Source: Ptychodera flava (Eukaryota; Hemichordata; Enteropneusta; Ptychoderidae). Taken from it: a stretch of DNA of 64,000 bases. The stretch is from contig NC_091943.1 in NCBI RefSeq assembly GCF_041260155.1, forward strand, positions 21,576,283 through 21,640,282, read 5' to 3'. This document shows positions 1 to 11,331 of the stretch, in pieces (within the stretch, counting starts at the first letter, position 1; each line of letters opens with the position of its first letter). A program made the position numbers and the translations under genes. Below the pieces are notes generated by a model. That model was not told the origin of the DNA. It did not search any database and saw only the letters and a list, made by a program, of their open reading frames with translations.

Positions 1-149
1 CAGAACCCTTGTATGCGACGGAGATTCAAACTGTCCGTATGTAGACGACGAACGGAATTGCCGTAAGTCTGATAATCTCGCCACAGTCTCTTGACAAAAA
101 CAGAGTCGCCTATCTGAAACCCAGTTCAGCAATGTATTCACTGCTTTAA

Positions 150-189
150 TTGCTCACGTGTTCACACACGTGAGCATATGTCGCAGCGA

Positions 190-232
<43 letters not shown>

Positions 233-470
233 TGTCTGTCTGTCTGTCTGTGTTTGTCTGTCTGTCTGTCTGTTGGTCCATTTTCTCAAAAACGGCTGAA
301 CGTATTTCAGTCAAATTTGGTAGACATCTTCAGAATTCAAATGGCTAGAACTGATAAGGTTTTGGTGGGCGTGGCTTGCATATTAATGAAGTTATCACAG
401 TTTTAATTTTCTGATACATGGTAGTCTATGGGAAGCCGGTATCTGTGGTTTGAGGGCGCTATCCCCACGT
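150..470. repeat. End fragment of a CACGTG/GTCT-microsatellite repeat element
   Basis: The palindromic CACGTGTTCACACACGTG (about 155-172) is followed by a GTCT tetranucleotide run to about 272, then AAAAACGGCTGAACG and TTGCATATTAATGAAGTTAT. The same order recurs at 25928, 34590 and 47800, so this is a family end. Confidence 0.75.
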
Positions 471-499
471 TACACTCTGGCTAGACGATGCGAAATTAG

Positions 500-546
500 A
501 CTCGGTTTCGGTTTCGGATTCGGTTTCGGATTCGGTTTCGGATTCT
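500..546. repeat. Short TTTCGG-type hexanucleotide repeat
   Basis: GGTTTCGG and GGATTCGG alternate about seven times. Confidence 0.8.
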
Positions 547-644
547 AGAGACTGAAAGAAATTTTATATTTTCAGCCAATTGTTACACTGTGGAATACTG
601 GATTTTCCTTCTTTCCCTGGACCCTTTTTCAGCTAAAATAATAT

Positions 645-2260
645 CTAATCACACTAAACAAAGTGAAAATAAGTATATAGGGATAACTTAGCAATACAAA
701 TTTTTTGACAAAATGTCATGTGATCTCGATGACCTTTGACCTAATATGAGTATATGTCCATAACTCAGTAACCACAAGTGCTACACCCTTCATATTTGGT
801 ATGATGGGAGACCTTATGACATCACATCCTGTACCTTATTAATTATGTGCATATCTAATTATGAGCCAGCAAATAGAGCTAGAGGTCTGATTTTTGGTAT
901 ATAGGTATAACTTAGCAATACAATTTTTTTGACAAATGTCATGTGACCCCAATGACCTTTGACCTCAAATATACATATATGGCCATAACTAAGTAACCCC
1001 AAGTGCTACACCCTTCATATTTGGTATGATGGGAGACCTTATGACACCACATCCTGTACCTCATTAATTATGCGCATATCTAATTCTGAGCCAGCCAATA
1101 GAGCTAGAGGTCTGATTTTTGGTATATAGGGATAATTTAGCAATACAATTTTTTTGACAAAATGTCACGTGACCTCGGTGACCTTTGACCTCAAATATAC
1201 ATATTTGTCCATAACTCAGTAACCACAAGTGCTACAGCCTTCATGTATGGTATGATGGGACAGCTTATGACGCCACATATTGCACCTCATTAATTATGCG
1301 CATATCTAATTTTGAGCGCGCCAATAGAGCTAGAGGTCTGATTTTTGGTATATAGGGATAACTTAGCAATACAATTTTTTTGACAAAATGTCACGTGACC
1401 TCGGTGACCTTTGACCTCAAATATACATATTTGTCCATAACTCAGTAACCACAAGTGCTACAGCCTTCATGTATGGTATGATGAAACACCTTATGACGCC
1501 ACATATTGTACCTCATTAATTATGCGCATATCAAATTTTGAGCGAGCCAATAGAGCTAGAGGTCTGATTTTTGGTATATAGGGATAACTTAGCAATACAA
1601 TTTTTTTGACAAAATGTCACGTGACCTCGGTGACCTTTGACCTCCAATATACATATTTTTCCATAACTCGGTAACCACAAGTGCTACACCCTTCATGTTT
1701 GGTATGATGGGACACGTTATGACGCCACATACTGTACCTCAATAATTATGCGCATATCTCATTCTGAGCGAGCCAATAGAGCTGGATGTCTGATTTTTGG
1801 TATATAGGGATAACTATAGGAGAGAAATTTTTGACCAAATGTCATGTGACCTCGATGACCTTTTACCTTAAATATATGTTTATGTCAATAAATAAGTAAC
1901 CACAAGTGCTATGTCCTTTGTATTTAGTAGGATGGGAGACCTTATGACAGCACACGCTTTACCTCATTAATTATGTACACATCTAATTCTGGGCAAGCGA
2001 ATAGAGCTAGAGATCTGATTTTTTGGCATATAGGGATTAATTAGGAATATAATTTTTTTTTTGAAAATGTCATGTGACCTTGATGACCTTTGACCTTGAT
2101 TATACATATATATGCATATTTCAGTAACCACAAGTTCTATACCCTCCAATTTTGATAGGATATTAGACCTTAAGATGTCACATCTTGTACCTCATTTATA
2201 ATGCGCATATGTATTTCTTGGCTGGCCAATACTGCTAGAGGTCTGATCTTTTTTCCCGAT
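645..2260 (+). repeat. 226-bp satellite, about seven copies, each with a DR1-type motif
   Basis: The unit begins around GGTATATAGGGATAACTTAG, seen near 896, 1121, 1346, 1573 and 1797. TGACCTTTGACCT occurs at 730-742, 953-965, 1179-1191, 1405-1417, 1631-1643 and 2084-2096; the copy at 1856 has one change. The first and last copies are the most divergent. Confidence 0.9.
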
Positions 2261-2449
2261 TTAGAACCGTAACTTAGACATGCCTCATGTGTTTCAAATT
2301 GGGAACAACGACATAGACCTATGTGCCCATAGATCTCAACATATACACTCCAATGATACTTCTTAATGACCACATTTTCCTGCCCCATCAAGACTAGTAC
2401 TCCTATTACAAGTGGGGACTATGTCATTGTAAATGACTTGTTGAGTTAA

Positions 2450-3400
2450 TGGTTGTATCACAGTATTCGATATATCTAATTCTGTATTTTTTCCATTTTA
2501 TATTCTGAATAATTACATTAAACATATTTCACTGTCTCCAGTACATTTCATTTAAGTATTTTCACTTCATGCACTTTATCCCTTTCACACATGTTCAAAT
2601 ATCTGACCAGAGAACAAACACTAAATAGTCCAGGATGGGAGCTACAGTGTCATTGACGCTATTTTTACTTCAGCCAATTCCTAATTTGCATATTAAATGA
2701 ATTTTCATACTTAGGGATATTCATCTGAATTGACTTGATCAAAATTGATGTAACTTGCTATGTACATTTCAGACACTGTAATACAATATTATTGAAAGTC
2801 ATTAATCTTTTTTCTTCAGCCAATTCCTAATTTGCATGTTTAATGAACTTTCCTAATTAGAGATATATATCTGAATTGACTTGACCAAAGTTGACAAAAC
2901 TTGCTACATATATTGCAGATACCATGATACAACATTATTGACAATCATTAAGCATTTTACTTAAGTCAATTCCTAATTTACATATTTAATGAACTTTGCT
3001 TATTAGGGATATATACTGGGATTTACTTGATCAAAGTTGGCAAAACATGACAACATTGATGATTATACCTGGTTAAAACAATATCGAAAGTCATTTCACA
3101 TTTTCATGTCAGCTAATTTACAATTGCATATCTAATGAGCTTTCACAGCTCGGCATATATGGCTTGAAGGACTTGGCCAACGGTAATTACACTTGCTATA
3201 TAAATGACAGCAGTCAAAGAACTTTAATATTTTTATTTCAGCTAATTACATATTTGTATACTTCATGACCTTTGAGAATTAATCAGCGGTGATTATTGTT
3301 CATTATGTTGATCATAATACTTTCAATGAAGTTGCAAACATGTGGCAAAGGTTCAAATTACACATAACTGTATGAAACACGTGAGCATTTTCAGTTCATA
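2450..3400 (+). repeat. 146-bp monomer array, plus orientation
   Basis: Repeated CAATTCCTAATTTGCATATT / TAATGAACTTTCC blocks at about 145-bp spacing, ending ACACGTGAGCATTTTCAG near 3375-3395. Same family as 36220-37340. Confidence 0.8.
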
Positions 3401-4529
3401 TCTGGTTGATCTGTGTCCGATGTGTGAACGCGAGTATGTGTGTGCGAGATCTACGGCGTGATGAGGGGTTGTGGTCAGGAAAATTGTAACAACATAGCTC
3501 GGTTATTAAACCACTCTTATAAAGGGAGGGATTTCGCTTGGATCTGGGATTTACCTTTTGAGGTCGAATCCGGTCAAGAATTTACCGAATCCTTGTACTG
3601 TATGATCGCATGGACGCATAGACTTGTGCTTGAGAGTTTATGGACGAAGGCATTTTGGAGTCAGAGGGTTGTCTTCATCAACTTACGTTTCCCGATCTGC
3701 TAGTACTACACAACTTTGTAGCCTGTTTGATTGGGACAGGTGTGTTATTTAGAAGGTATGAACGGCAAGCGAGGGTATTTGGTTGCGCTTATAAGACCTC
3801 TGGGTGAAAATTAGCATGTTCACCTAATTATGCCAATTTTCACCCCAAAGGTCTTATATCTGCAACCAATACCCATGCACACCTATTTGAACCGCACTGT
3901 AAAAAATGACAATGTTAAATACAAGTAGACCATGTTGTTTTTTTCGGACGCGAAGTCGGGATGGGGGTTCCGGGGCCTCGGCAAAAAACTCTACAAGAAA
4001 GTGTCAATACGGTCCGGGAGCGTACTTGCACAGTTGTTTCCTCAGGGCTTGGACAGGGCTTGGGGAGGGGGAGGGCTGATGCGATTGGATGTAGGGTCAG
4101 CACTTTCCGTGTAACGGTTTAGGGGAAGGCCGGATCATTTCATGCATGAATCAGGGGGAAAGACAACTTTTTGAGCATGGAAATGGGAATGGAAATAGAA
4201 AATATGAGATAAACTTATATTGTAAACACTCTACTGAGACATGAATGCACAACAGCAAGGTCTTTGAAATGCACGGGAAAATTATGAAATAAACACTAGA
4301 ATTTATAGATATTGCATCGTAGTTGTGACTGTAATTGTGATACCAAATACATCACCTGCACAGTTCAAAAACACACATTTATATGACTTTTCAAGTATAA
4401 CTATAACTCCAATATATTTTTCATACACCAAATACTGGTGTTAAAACTTGAAATAACTTATATAAAACAAAAAATATAAACTTATTTTTATGTCAACAAA
4501 ATAACTTTTGTGTGAAGTATTTATTTATG
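3401..4529. other. Unique-looking stretch, no gene recognised
   Basis: Apart from the hairpin at 3770-3890, I see no splice-bounded coding block or repeat here. An open frame at 3440-3703 has no recognisable domain. Confidence 0.5.
3770..3890. repeat. Hairpin, stem of about 45 bp
   Basis: GGTATTTGGTTGC...AAGACCT pairs with AGGTCTTATAT...GCAACCAATACC, with a central ACCTAATTATGCC loop. Probably a tiny MITE. Confidence 0.7.
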
Positions 4530-5330
4530 AAGTATTTCTGGACCTAGGGCATTAATTAGGAAAGTTCATTAAATATACAAATTAGCAATTAATGGACAAG
4601 GTATTGCTAAATGTTTTGTTCACTATTACTCAACACTGTGTGCTAAACATCTGTACCAAGTTTCATCAAATTTGCTACAGTATGTCTAGACATATTTCCT
4701 TAATTACAGAAATTCATCAAATATGTAAATTAGCAATTAAATGACATGATCCTGCTAAATGTTTTTGCACACAGTTACAGCTTTGGTATCTGAATATCTG
4801 TAGCAAGTTTCATTAAATTTGAGTCAGATTTCCTTAAATATTATTGGAATTTTGAAAATTCATTAAAATATGCAAATTAGCAATCAAATGACATGATCCT
4901 GGTAAATATCTTTGCACACTGTTACAGCTCAGGTATATAAACACCTCGATCACGTTGCATCAATTTTGAGTTGGTATTTCTTGACTTAAACCCTTAATGA
5001 CAAAAATTCATCAAATGTGCAAATTAGCTATTAATAGACATGGTCCTGCTAAATGTATTCGCACGAAGCTACAGCTCTGGTAAATAAACATCTGTTAGAA
5101 GTTTCATCACATTTGAGTCTGTATTTTTTGAAATATTATTGGAAATGTGAAAAGCCATAAAAATCATAAAACATTTAAATTAGCAATTAAATGACATAAT
5201 ACTGACAAATGTCTTTGTGATGTTAGAACTCTGTGTGACCAACATGTGTGCAAAGTTTCATTAAATTTGGTGCAGTCTCCTAAGAAACAGCTCTTTTTCA
5301 AAAATCACTAATTATGCAAATTAGCAATAA
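4530..5330 (-). repeat. 146-bp-type monomer array, minus orientation
   Basis: Repeated AAATTAGCAATTAAATGACA / CTGCTAAATGT blocks at about 145-150 bp, ending in a GGAATTGGCTCAGGCGTGTC-type tail to about 5500. Confidence 0.75.
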
Positions 5331-5621
5331 TAATGCATGCCACATCCAAAACAATGATGTGCATGTGTATGCCACAGTGTATTATCCTTGTACTAAGTTT
5401 GAAAGGAATTGGCTCAGGCGTGTCTGAGATATCTGCATGGACAGAAGGACGGATGCACGGATGGGGCCCAGACCTACTGGACTTCGTCCGGGGGAATAAC
5501 AACCTTATAGCTCCTAGCACTACGATAAGCATAATCTGCTGCAAGTCATCATTATCAAATCACTATTCATCATTACAACCTTCTTCCTTTTCCTTCTCAA
5601 CAGTCTTTTTTGTTCTATTCC

Positions 5622-5735
5622 TCCTCCCCCTGCTGCTGCTGCTGCTGCTGCTCCTCCTCCTCCTCACCACCATCACCACTGTCGTCGTCGTCGTCATCAT
5701 CATCATCATCATCACCAACATCATTATCATCATTG
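5622..5735. repeat. Compound trinucleotide microsatellite
   Basis: Successive CTG, CTC, CAC, GTC and ATC runs. Reads as poly-Leu, poly-Ser or poly-Met depending on frame; no gene implied. Confidence 0.9.
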
Positions 5736-5739
5736 CAAT

Positions 5740-6740
5740 AAAATCAATATCCAAATTTTTATATGATAACATAACTGCAATTGTTTCCATGCCCAATATA
5801 TGAAACTGAAAGACTGATGGCAAATTTTCGCCTTTTCATAAAAATACACGTAAAAATCACATTGATCAGAGGGTGTACATGCAAATTATTTAGCATAGGG
5901 GAAGGCCATTTGTTTTTGAGCAAGGAAAAGAGGGAGAGTTGGCATTTATTGTGCAAGCAAGCAGGGGAAGGCCAGTGCCTTTCATATGCATGTTTTGAAT
6001 CGCACAGACCCCACCCACTGTTAATTCTGTCCAGGTCCTTACAACAAGGTAACGCAATACATCTATAAAAATTATCGATCTTGAATAATTGTGCTTGAAA
6101 AACGCTCAACAAGATACTTAAAATAGTTGTACAACCGCTTATGATTGCATTCGTGGTTCAATATAGTCTTTTATCATCTTGTAAATATTTTCTTTTTCAT
6201 ATTTTATATACTTAAGGACCTGGTAATTTATTTCCTTGTATGATTTGGATTATTGAATTTGTTGTTGTTATTCGATCGCAGAGGGTGCTTGTACAAGCTC
6301 TTCATGGGTCAGTTCTTCGAGCTACACCAGACTAAAATTTAACAATCAAAAATAACCTCAAGCTGTAGACCTGACTGACATGATGGCGTGTTGAGCTCTC
6401 GACAAGCTGGAAATTCGAGATTTGCGCTAGATCCCAAATGTTCTGCAGGTCTTTTTGTTGAGAATATAAACCCAGGCTATAGCCAACCATATGGCACGAT
6501 TCGAGCGAAGCATATTATAATATAACTTTATAAAACCGTTCGATTTTTTAAGGGAAATATGTGTTGTGATATTTACAGAAGCTGTATAGGTATTCTTTTG
6601 ATGGTAAGCTTCTTTGCATTTAGTATTGTTCTGATATTGCGTTTAACATTCAAAATGTTCTTGAATTATACACGGAAATTGCAACTAGTATTAAAATGGT
6701 ACATGCTTTGTTACTGAAAACATACATGCGAAACATTAAG
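5740..6740. other. No gene or clear repeat recognised
   Basis: AT-rich, no domain-bearing frame. Two inverted GGGGAAGGCC / GGCCTTCCC-like words occur near 5900 and 5965 without larger structure. Confidence 0.4.
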
Positions 6741-7065
6741 ATAGTATACGCCTCAATAATATTTCAACCATCCTCTTTCAAAATCAAGAATAACAATCGG
6801 GCGGGGGGAATCACCGTGCGAATTGTAAAACTTTGGTACTAGAGAAACACATTACCCAAGATTTACCGATATAAGAAATTCAAAATGGCCGCCATCCCGT
6901 GTTAACTCAATTAAGAAATATGGAAGTTTTGATTCTCGTGAAAACTAATACGGTTAAAAGTTTCCTTACACCAAGAGCTTTAAAATGAACACCTACAAGG
7001 TACATTGGAAAAGAATTGAAAAAGTTTGAGAGTCCGAATATCTGTCCCCGAGGCGCATTCTAGTT
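6741..7065 (+). mobile_element. TTAA-family MITE copy, degenerate 5' end
   Basis: The left end is decayed (TAGTATACGCCTC). The interior AAATTCAAAATGGCCGCC and the right end CCCGAGGCGCATTCTAGTTA are clear. Confidence 0.65.
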
Positions 7066-7109
7066 AGTCCCCACGGACATCGTTCGGGGCGACTTATAGG
7101 TTTGGTCAT

Positions 7110-7126
7110 GTCCGTGCGTGAGTCCG

Positions 7127-7166
<40 letters not shown>

Positions 7167-7168
7167 TC
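7110..7168. repeat. GTGC tetranucleotide microsatellite
   Basis: Near-pure GTGC run at the head of the 150-bp array. Confidence 0.9.
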
Positions 7169-7169
7169 C

Positions 7170-8470
7170 GTTCACGCAGATATCTCAGAGATGCCTGGAG
7201 TGATTTCATTCAAACTTGGTACGATTACTTCATAAGTCATACATATGCACGTCGATTTGTTTTGTGATATGATCCAATATGGCCGCCGGACGGCCATTTT
7301 GTTATGATTTTCTCATGTACAGAGCCATAACTCAGGCACATCTCAACCGATTTTATTTAAAGTTGGTACAAGGACATTGACCTATATCATATGCATGTCG
7401 ATTTGTTTCACGATATGATCCAATATGGACGCATGGCAACCGTTTTGTTACAATTTTTTCATGTCCTTATCCATTACTCAGGCAGGTCTCAACCGATTTT
7501 ATTCATTTCCATATATCTTTCTTTCATGAATTTGACTTTGTTTGTGTACCGTCTATTTACTGTCTGTTCTGTGCTGTTTGTGTCTATGTTTACAACTATT
7601 GTCTTACAAATTCTGACCTAGTGTTATTGGATTATGGATTGGTATCATTGCGATTATTTTGGTACAAGGACATTGACCTATGTCATGCATATCTACATTG
7701 ATTTATTTTGTGATACTATCTAATACGGCTGCCGTGCAGCCATTTGTTACGGTTTTTTCATGTACGGAGCCATAACTCACGCACATCTCAACCAATTTTA
7801 TTCGAAGTTGATACAAGGACATAGACCTATATTATACATATGCACTTCAATTTGTTTCACGATATGATCAAATATGGCCGCCGTGCAGCCATTTTGTTAC
7901 GATGTTTTCATGTATGGAGCCACAATTCAGGCATGTCTCAACCAACTTTATTCAAAGTTGGTAAAAGGACATTGACCTACATCATACATATGCGCGTGAA
8001 TTTGTTTCACGATATGATCCAATATGGCTGCATGGCGGCCATTTTGTTAAAATTTTTCCATGTCCTTAGCAATAATTTAGACATGTATAATTGGATTTTA
8101 TTCAAAGTTGGTACAAGGACATTTACCTATGTCATAAATATGCACGTCAATTGGTTTCACAATTCGATGCAATATGGCTGACTTGTGGGCATTTTGTTAT
8201 GATTTTTTTCATGTCCTGAACCACAATTTGGATATGTATCAACTGATTTTTTCAAAGTTGGTACAAGGACATTGACCTATCATGTCATAAATATGCATGT
8301 CTATTGGTTTCACAGTCCAATGCAATATAATGGCTGCCTGGTGGCCATTTTGTTACAATTTTTTCATGTACAAGCTATAACTCAGACATATTTCCACCAG
8401 TATCATTCAAAGTTGGCACAAGGACATTGACCTATGTCATACATATGCACATCAATTTGTTTAACGGCAT
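7170..8470 (+). repeat. About 150-bp tandem array next to the GTGC microsatellite
   Basis: Eight or so units with AAAGTTGGTACAAGGACATT, GACCTAT, CATATGCAC, CAATATGGC and GGCCATTTTGTTA in the same order, at spacing of about 149 bp where intact (7888, 8037, 8186). Confidence 0.85.
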
Positions 8471-8479
8471 GTAGCAGTA

Positions 8480-8742
8480 TCACCAAATTATTGAATTTTC
8501 ATAATTAGTCTGATATGTCAAGAAATACTGCATCAAATTTCATGAAACGAGGTACAGATGTTAAGCTCACATTGCTTTAACAGTATAAAAGACATTTATC
8601 AGTGTCAAGTTAATTAATTTGTAATTGCATATGTAATGCACTTTCCTAATTAGAGTGATATATCCACAAATACTGCGTTAAATTTGATGAAACGTGGTAC
8701 AGATTTAGATCTCATAGTGTTGTAAATACAAATCAATGACAC
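8480..8742 (+). repeat. Degenerate 146-type monomers, left of the Harbinger-like insertion
   Basis: AATTAGT...CTGCATCAAATTTCATGAAAC words repeat at 8500 and 8655. The array resumes at 10307-10450 beyond the insertion. Confidence 0.65.
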
Positions 8743-8745
8743 TTA

Positions 8746-10303
8746 GGGAGCGTTCAGTTATTATGGCCGGGGATGGGCCCGCAAAATCCAGGGGGCGTCA
8801 CAATAAATTTGAAAACTGCAAAGGGGGGGGGGGTTTCATGTATTTTTCAAACAGCTCAGAGGGGGAGGGTCACTTAATTTTCATAAGTATCCATCCCGTC
8901 AAAAAGCAGTTTCAGTGTTCAGAAATATTCTAGGAGATAAAAATGATTTGCTGCATGATTTCATTCTCTGAAGTCATTAACTGTAAATCTGAACAAAAGT
9001 ATAATTATCTGTCACATGAACATCTTGACTGGGCGACTCTGAGGCTTGTCTTATTGTAAATTGAGCTCACTGTGGGCAATGAACAATTCCTATTACTTAC
9101 ATATTAGAGATATAGCAAGTTTTGTCAGGGAAAACTTTTAATAGTTACCTGTATACTACTAGTATCATGAAAAGTGAAATTATACTTTTAGGTGAAATTC
9201 CAATATCATAATTGTTGTTCACATCTGACCTTTCAAATACTCTATTTGAATCACGTATACTTGTATCAATTATGAAACACCTATAAAAGCACAAATTAAT
9301 TTAGTCTAGCATTGTAAACAAATTATTCATAGTTTTATCATAGACTCCAATGTATTGCAAATTACCATTTTGGTGAAATTCCAAAATCCAATTTCTTGCG
9401 CAAGTATCCATTTGTAACCACCCTAGTCTAATCAAGTACATTAATATTAATAATCGAGAGAACATAAACACACAGATTTACCTATTTTTGTATTTGAAAA
9501 AAATTATTCATACTTTCCTCTTAGACTCCCACGTATACTGGATGGACATTTTCAGTTAAGTTCCAGAATCAAATTTCTTTTACAGATAATATGCACCTTT
9601 AACCATCATATTCTAATAAAGTACAATTATGTTAATTATTCAACGTCTGTATATGCACAAGTATAGCAAGTTTTTCATTGGAAAAAAATTATTCACAATT
9701 TTATCATAGACTCCCATGTATAGTTGATGAACATTTTTGGTGAAATTCTAAAGTCAATTTTTTGTCTACATACCAGTTGTAACAACCCTATTCCAGTCAA
9801 GTACTTTTATGTCAATTATCAAATATCTATAAATGCATATATATAGTTTTGTATTGATAAAGTATTACAAAGTTTTCTCATAGACCATTTATAGTGAATC
9901 AACATTATTAACAGCTGATTATCAATTAAATCCAAATATCAAAATTTTGTGCATACCCACTTCTGCAAAAATATTGTGATCCACCTGTAATTTCTGTCCA
10001 ATCCCTTTGAGGGATGATTTCATAATTATAGCAAGTGAGAATGGGAAATTTATACATTAACACCTTGTGAGTGTATAAGGAGGGTTATTTGAAAAAAATA
10101 TGAGAATCTTGTTTTTGAGAATATACCCCCGCTCAGAGGTGTATATGTGTGCAACTTTAGTCAAGCAATATGGGGGGGGGGGGGTCATGAAAAGGGGGGT
10201 CATCAATTTTTTGGTTGAATGGGTAGGGGGTTCACGTATTATTTTGACTGATGCGCAAGAAGAATTTGCCGGCCCACCCCGGGCATAATAGCTGAACGCT
10301 CCC
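8746..10303. mobile_element. PIF/Harbinger-like non-autonomous DNA transposon, 1.56 kb
   Basis: The ends are inverted repeats starting GGGAGCGTTCAGTTATTATG on the left; the right end reads the same in reverse with few changes. Each end is flanked by TTA (8743-8745 and 10304-10306). A 3-bp TWA duplication is the hallmark of PIF/Harbinger elements. No transposase frame is present. Inside are G-runs near both ends (8824-8833 and about 10171-10183) and four to five degenerate copies of a roughly 180-bp unit (about 9160-9960). Confidence 0.7.
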
Positions 10304-10306
10304 TTA

Positions 10307-11331
10307 GTGGTATCTTTTATATATTTAAATTAATTGCTATTTTGCATTTACATTATGGATTTTTGGGTTTTTTTGTGAATGTCCTAAGTACTGCATCAAA
10401 CTTTATGAAATATGGTACCGGTGATAATATGTCAGTGTTTGGATAGGATGCAAAAATGTTTGGCAGCATCCTGTCGATTAAGTACTAATTGATTCATTTT
10501 AATGACCTTTTGTAATTAGTATTGCGGCAGTTACAATGGTTTTATGTTTTCACCACCATGGAACTCATTGTTTGCCATTAAGCCCCATCTGTATCGCAGT
10601 ATTTTTAGTCACAGACCTAATTAATGAAGAGGACTCTATCCTCTCTGAGGACTTGTAATTAAAGTACCCAGTCACAAGTGGGGACTGTGTCATCAACGAT
10701 GACTTGTTTAATTTTATGATGCCATATCTGCAGTCGAGAATAACTCACAGATGTAGCCTTGGCTCTTAGCTTATTAGTGTTTACATATTACTGAACAATG
10801 TCAAATATTTTTTTAATTCAGCTACCACGCTAGGCGTGCCTGGAATAACAACTCAAGGAGGCTCGGTAAGTTAGCTGTGTGACAAAAAAGTACAAAAAAT
10901 CAATATCATGACGATTATTGTGCCCGATGTGCAAAAAGCTCATTGTTGTGAAACACTGCTATTTTAGTAAGCATGAAAGATTCTGTAGAGTTTTGCCTGT
11001 CCTCTGGCCACTTCCAGGTATTACCATAGTCCCTTCGAATAAACTAACATTAGACCTACTACCACTAAGCCATGGTTTAAGATGACCCTTTGTCTGTTTG
11101 TTTCCTGGCCATATTGTTACTTCTAATGATGCAGAATATGATAAGTGGACCACTTTTGATGTCACATAAGCTTATTTCAAACTAATTACTTATACTATGT
11201 GTCAACTCCTTGGATGAAATTTTTCACAATAATTTGAATATAAAGAGTTCATCTAGTTCACAGGCTTCGAAAATGACTGCACCAAGCAGCAGAGCGGCAA
11301 AGTATTGACTAAATTTTACCTTAAAATTGTA
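10307..11331. other. Receptor 5' region, largely unrecognised sequence
   Basis: The first part continues the interrupted repeat to about 10450. ACAAGTGGGGACTGTGTCAT near 10674 also occurs near 2409, so it is an end of some repeat. The candidate exon 10822-10865 lies here. Nothing else recognised. Confidence 0.4.
10822..10865 (+). CDS. Candidate 44-bp linker exon of the receptor gene
   Basis: A T-rich tract ending in AG precedes 10822 and a GTAAGT donor follows 10865. Read with two leading bases, it gives the open peptide [14 protein letters not shown] and ends in phase 0. That fits both the reading frame and the Thr/Ser-rich composition of the next exon at 12758. It is short, so chance is possible. 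It is the most upstream exon I could find for this gene. Confidence 0.45.

Noticed and set aside
645..2260. CRISPR-like regular spacing
   Set aside because: The 226-bp units are wholly repeated with no short repeat/unique spacer plan, and the genome is eukaryotic.
3440..3703. 87-codon open frame in unique sequence
   Set aside because: No recognisable domain, no clear splice sites, starts with GTG. Kept as unrecognised intergenic sequence.
5333..5803. 156-codon frame with poly-Leu, poly-Val and poly-Ile
   Set aside because: Its length comes from a compound trinucleotide microsatellite; both strands are open for the same reason.
1..10821. SEMA or PSI exons of the receptor upstream
   Set aside because: Looked for Cys-rich or propeller-like exons with splice sites on the plus strand; none could be supported among the repeats.
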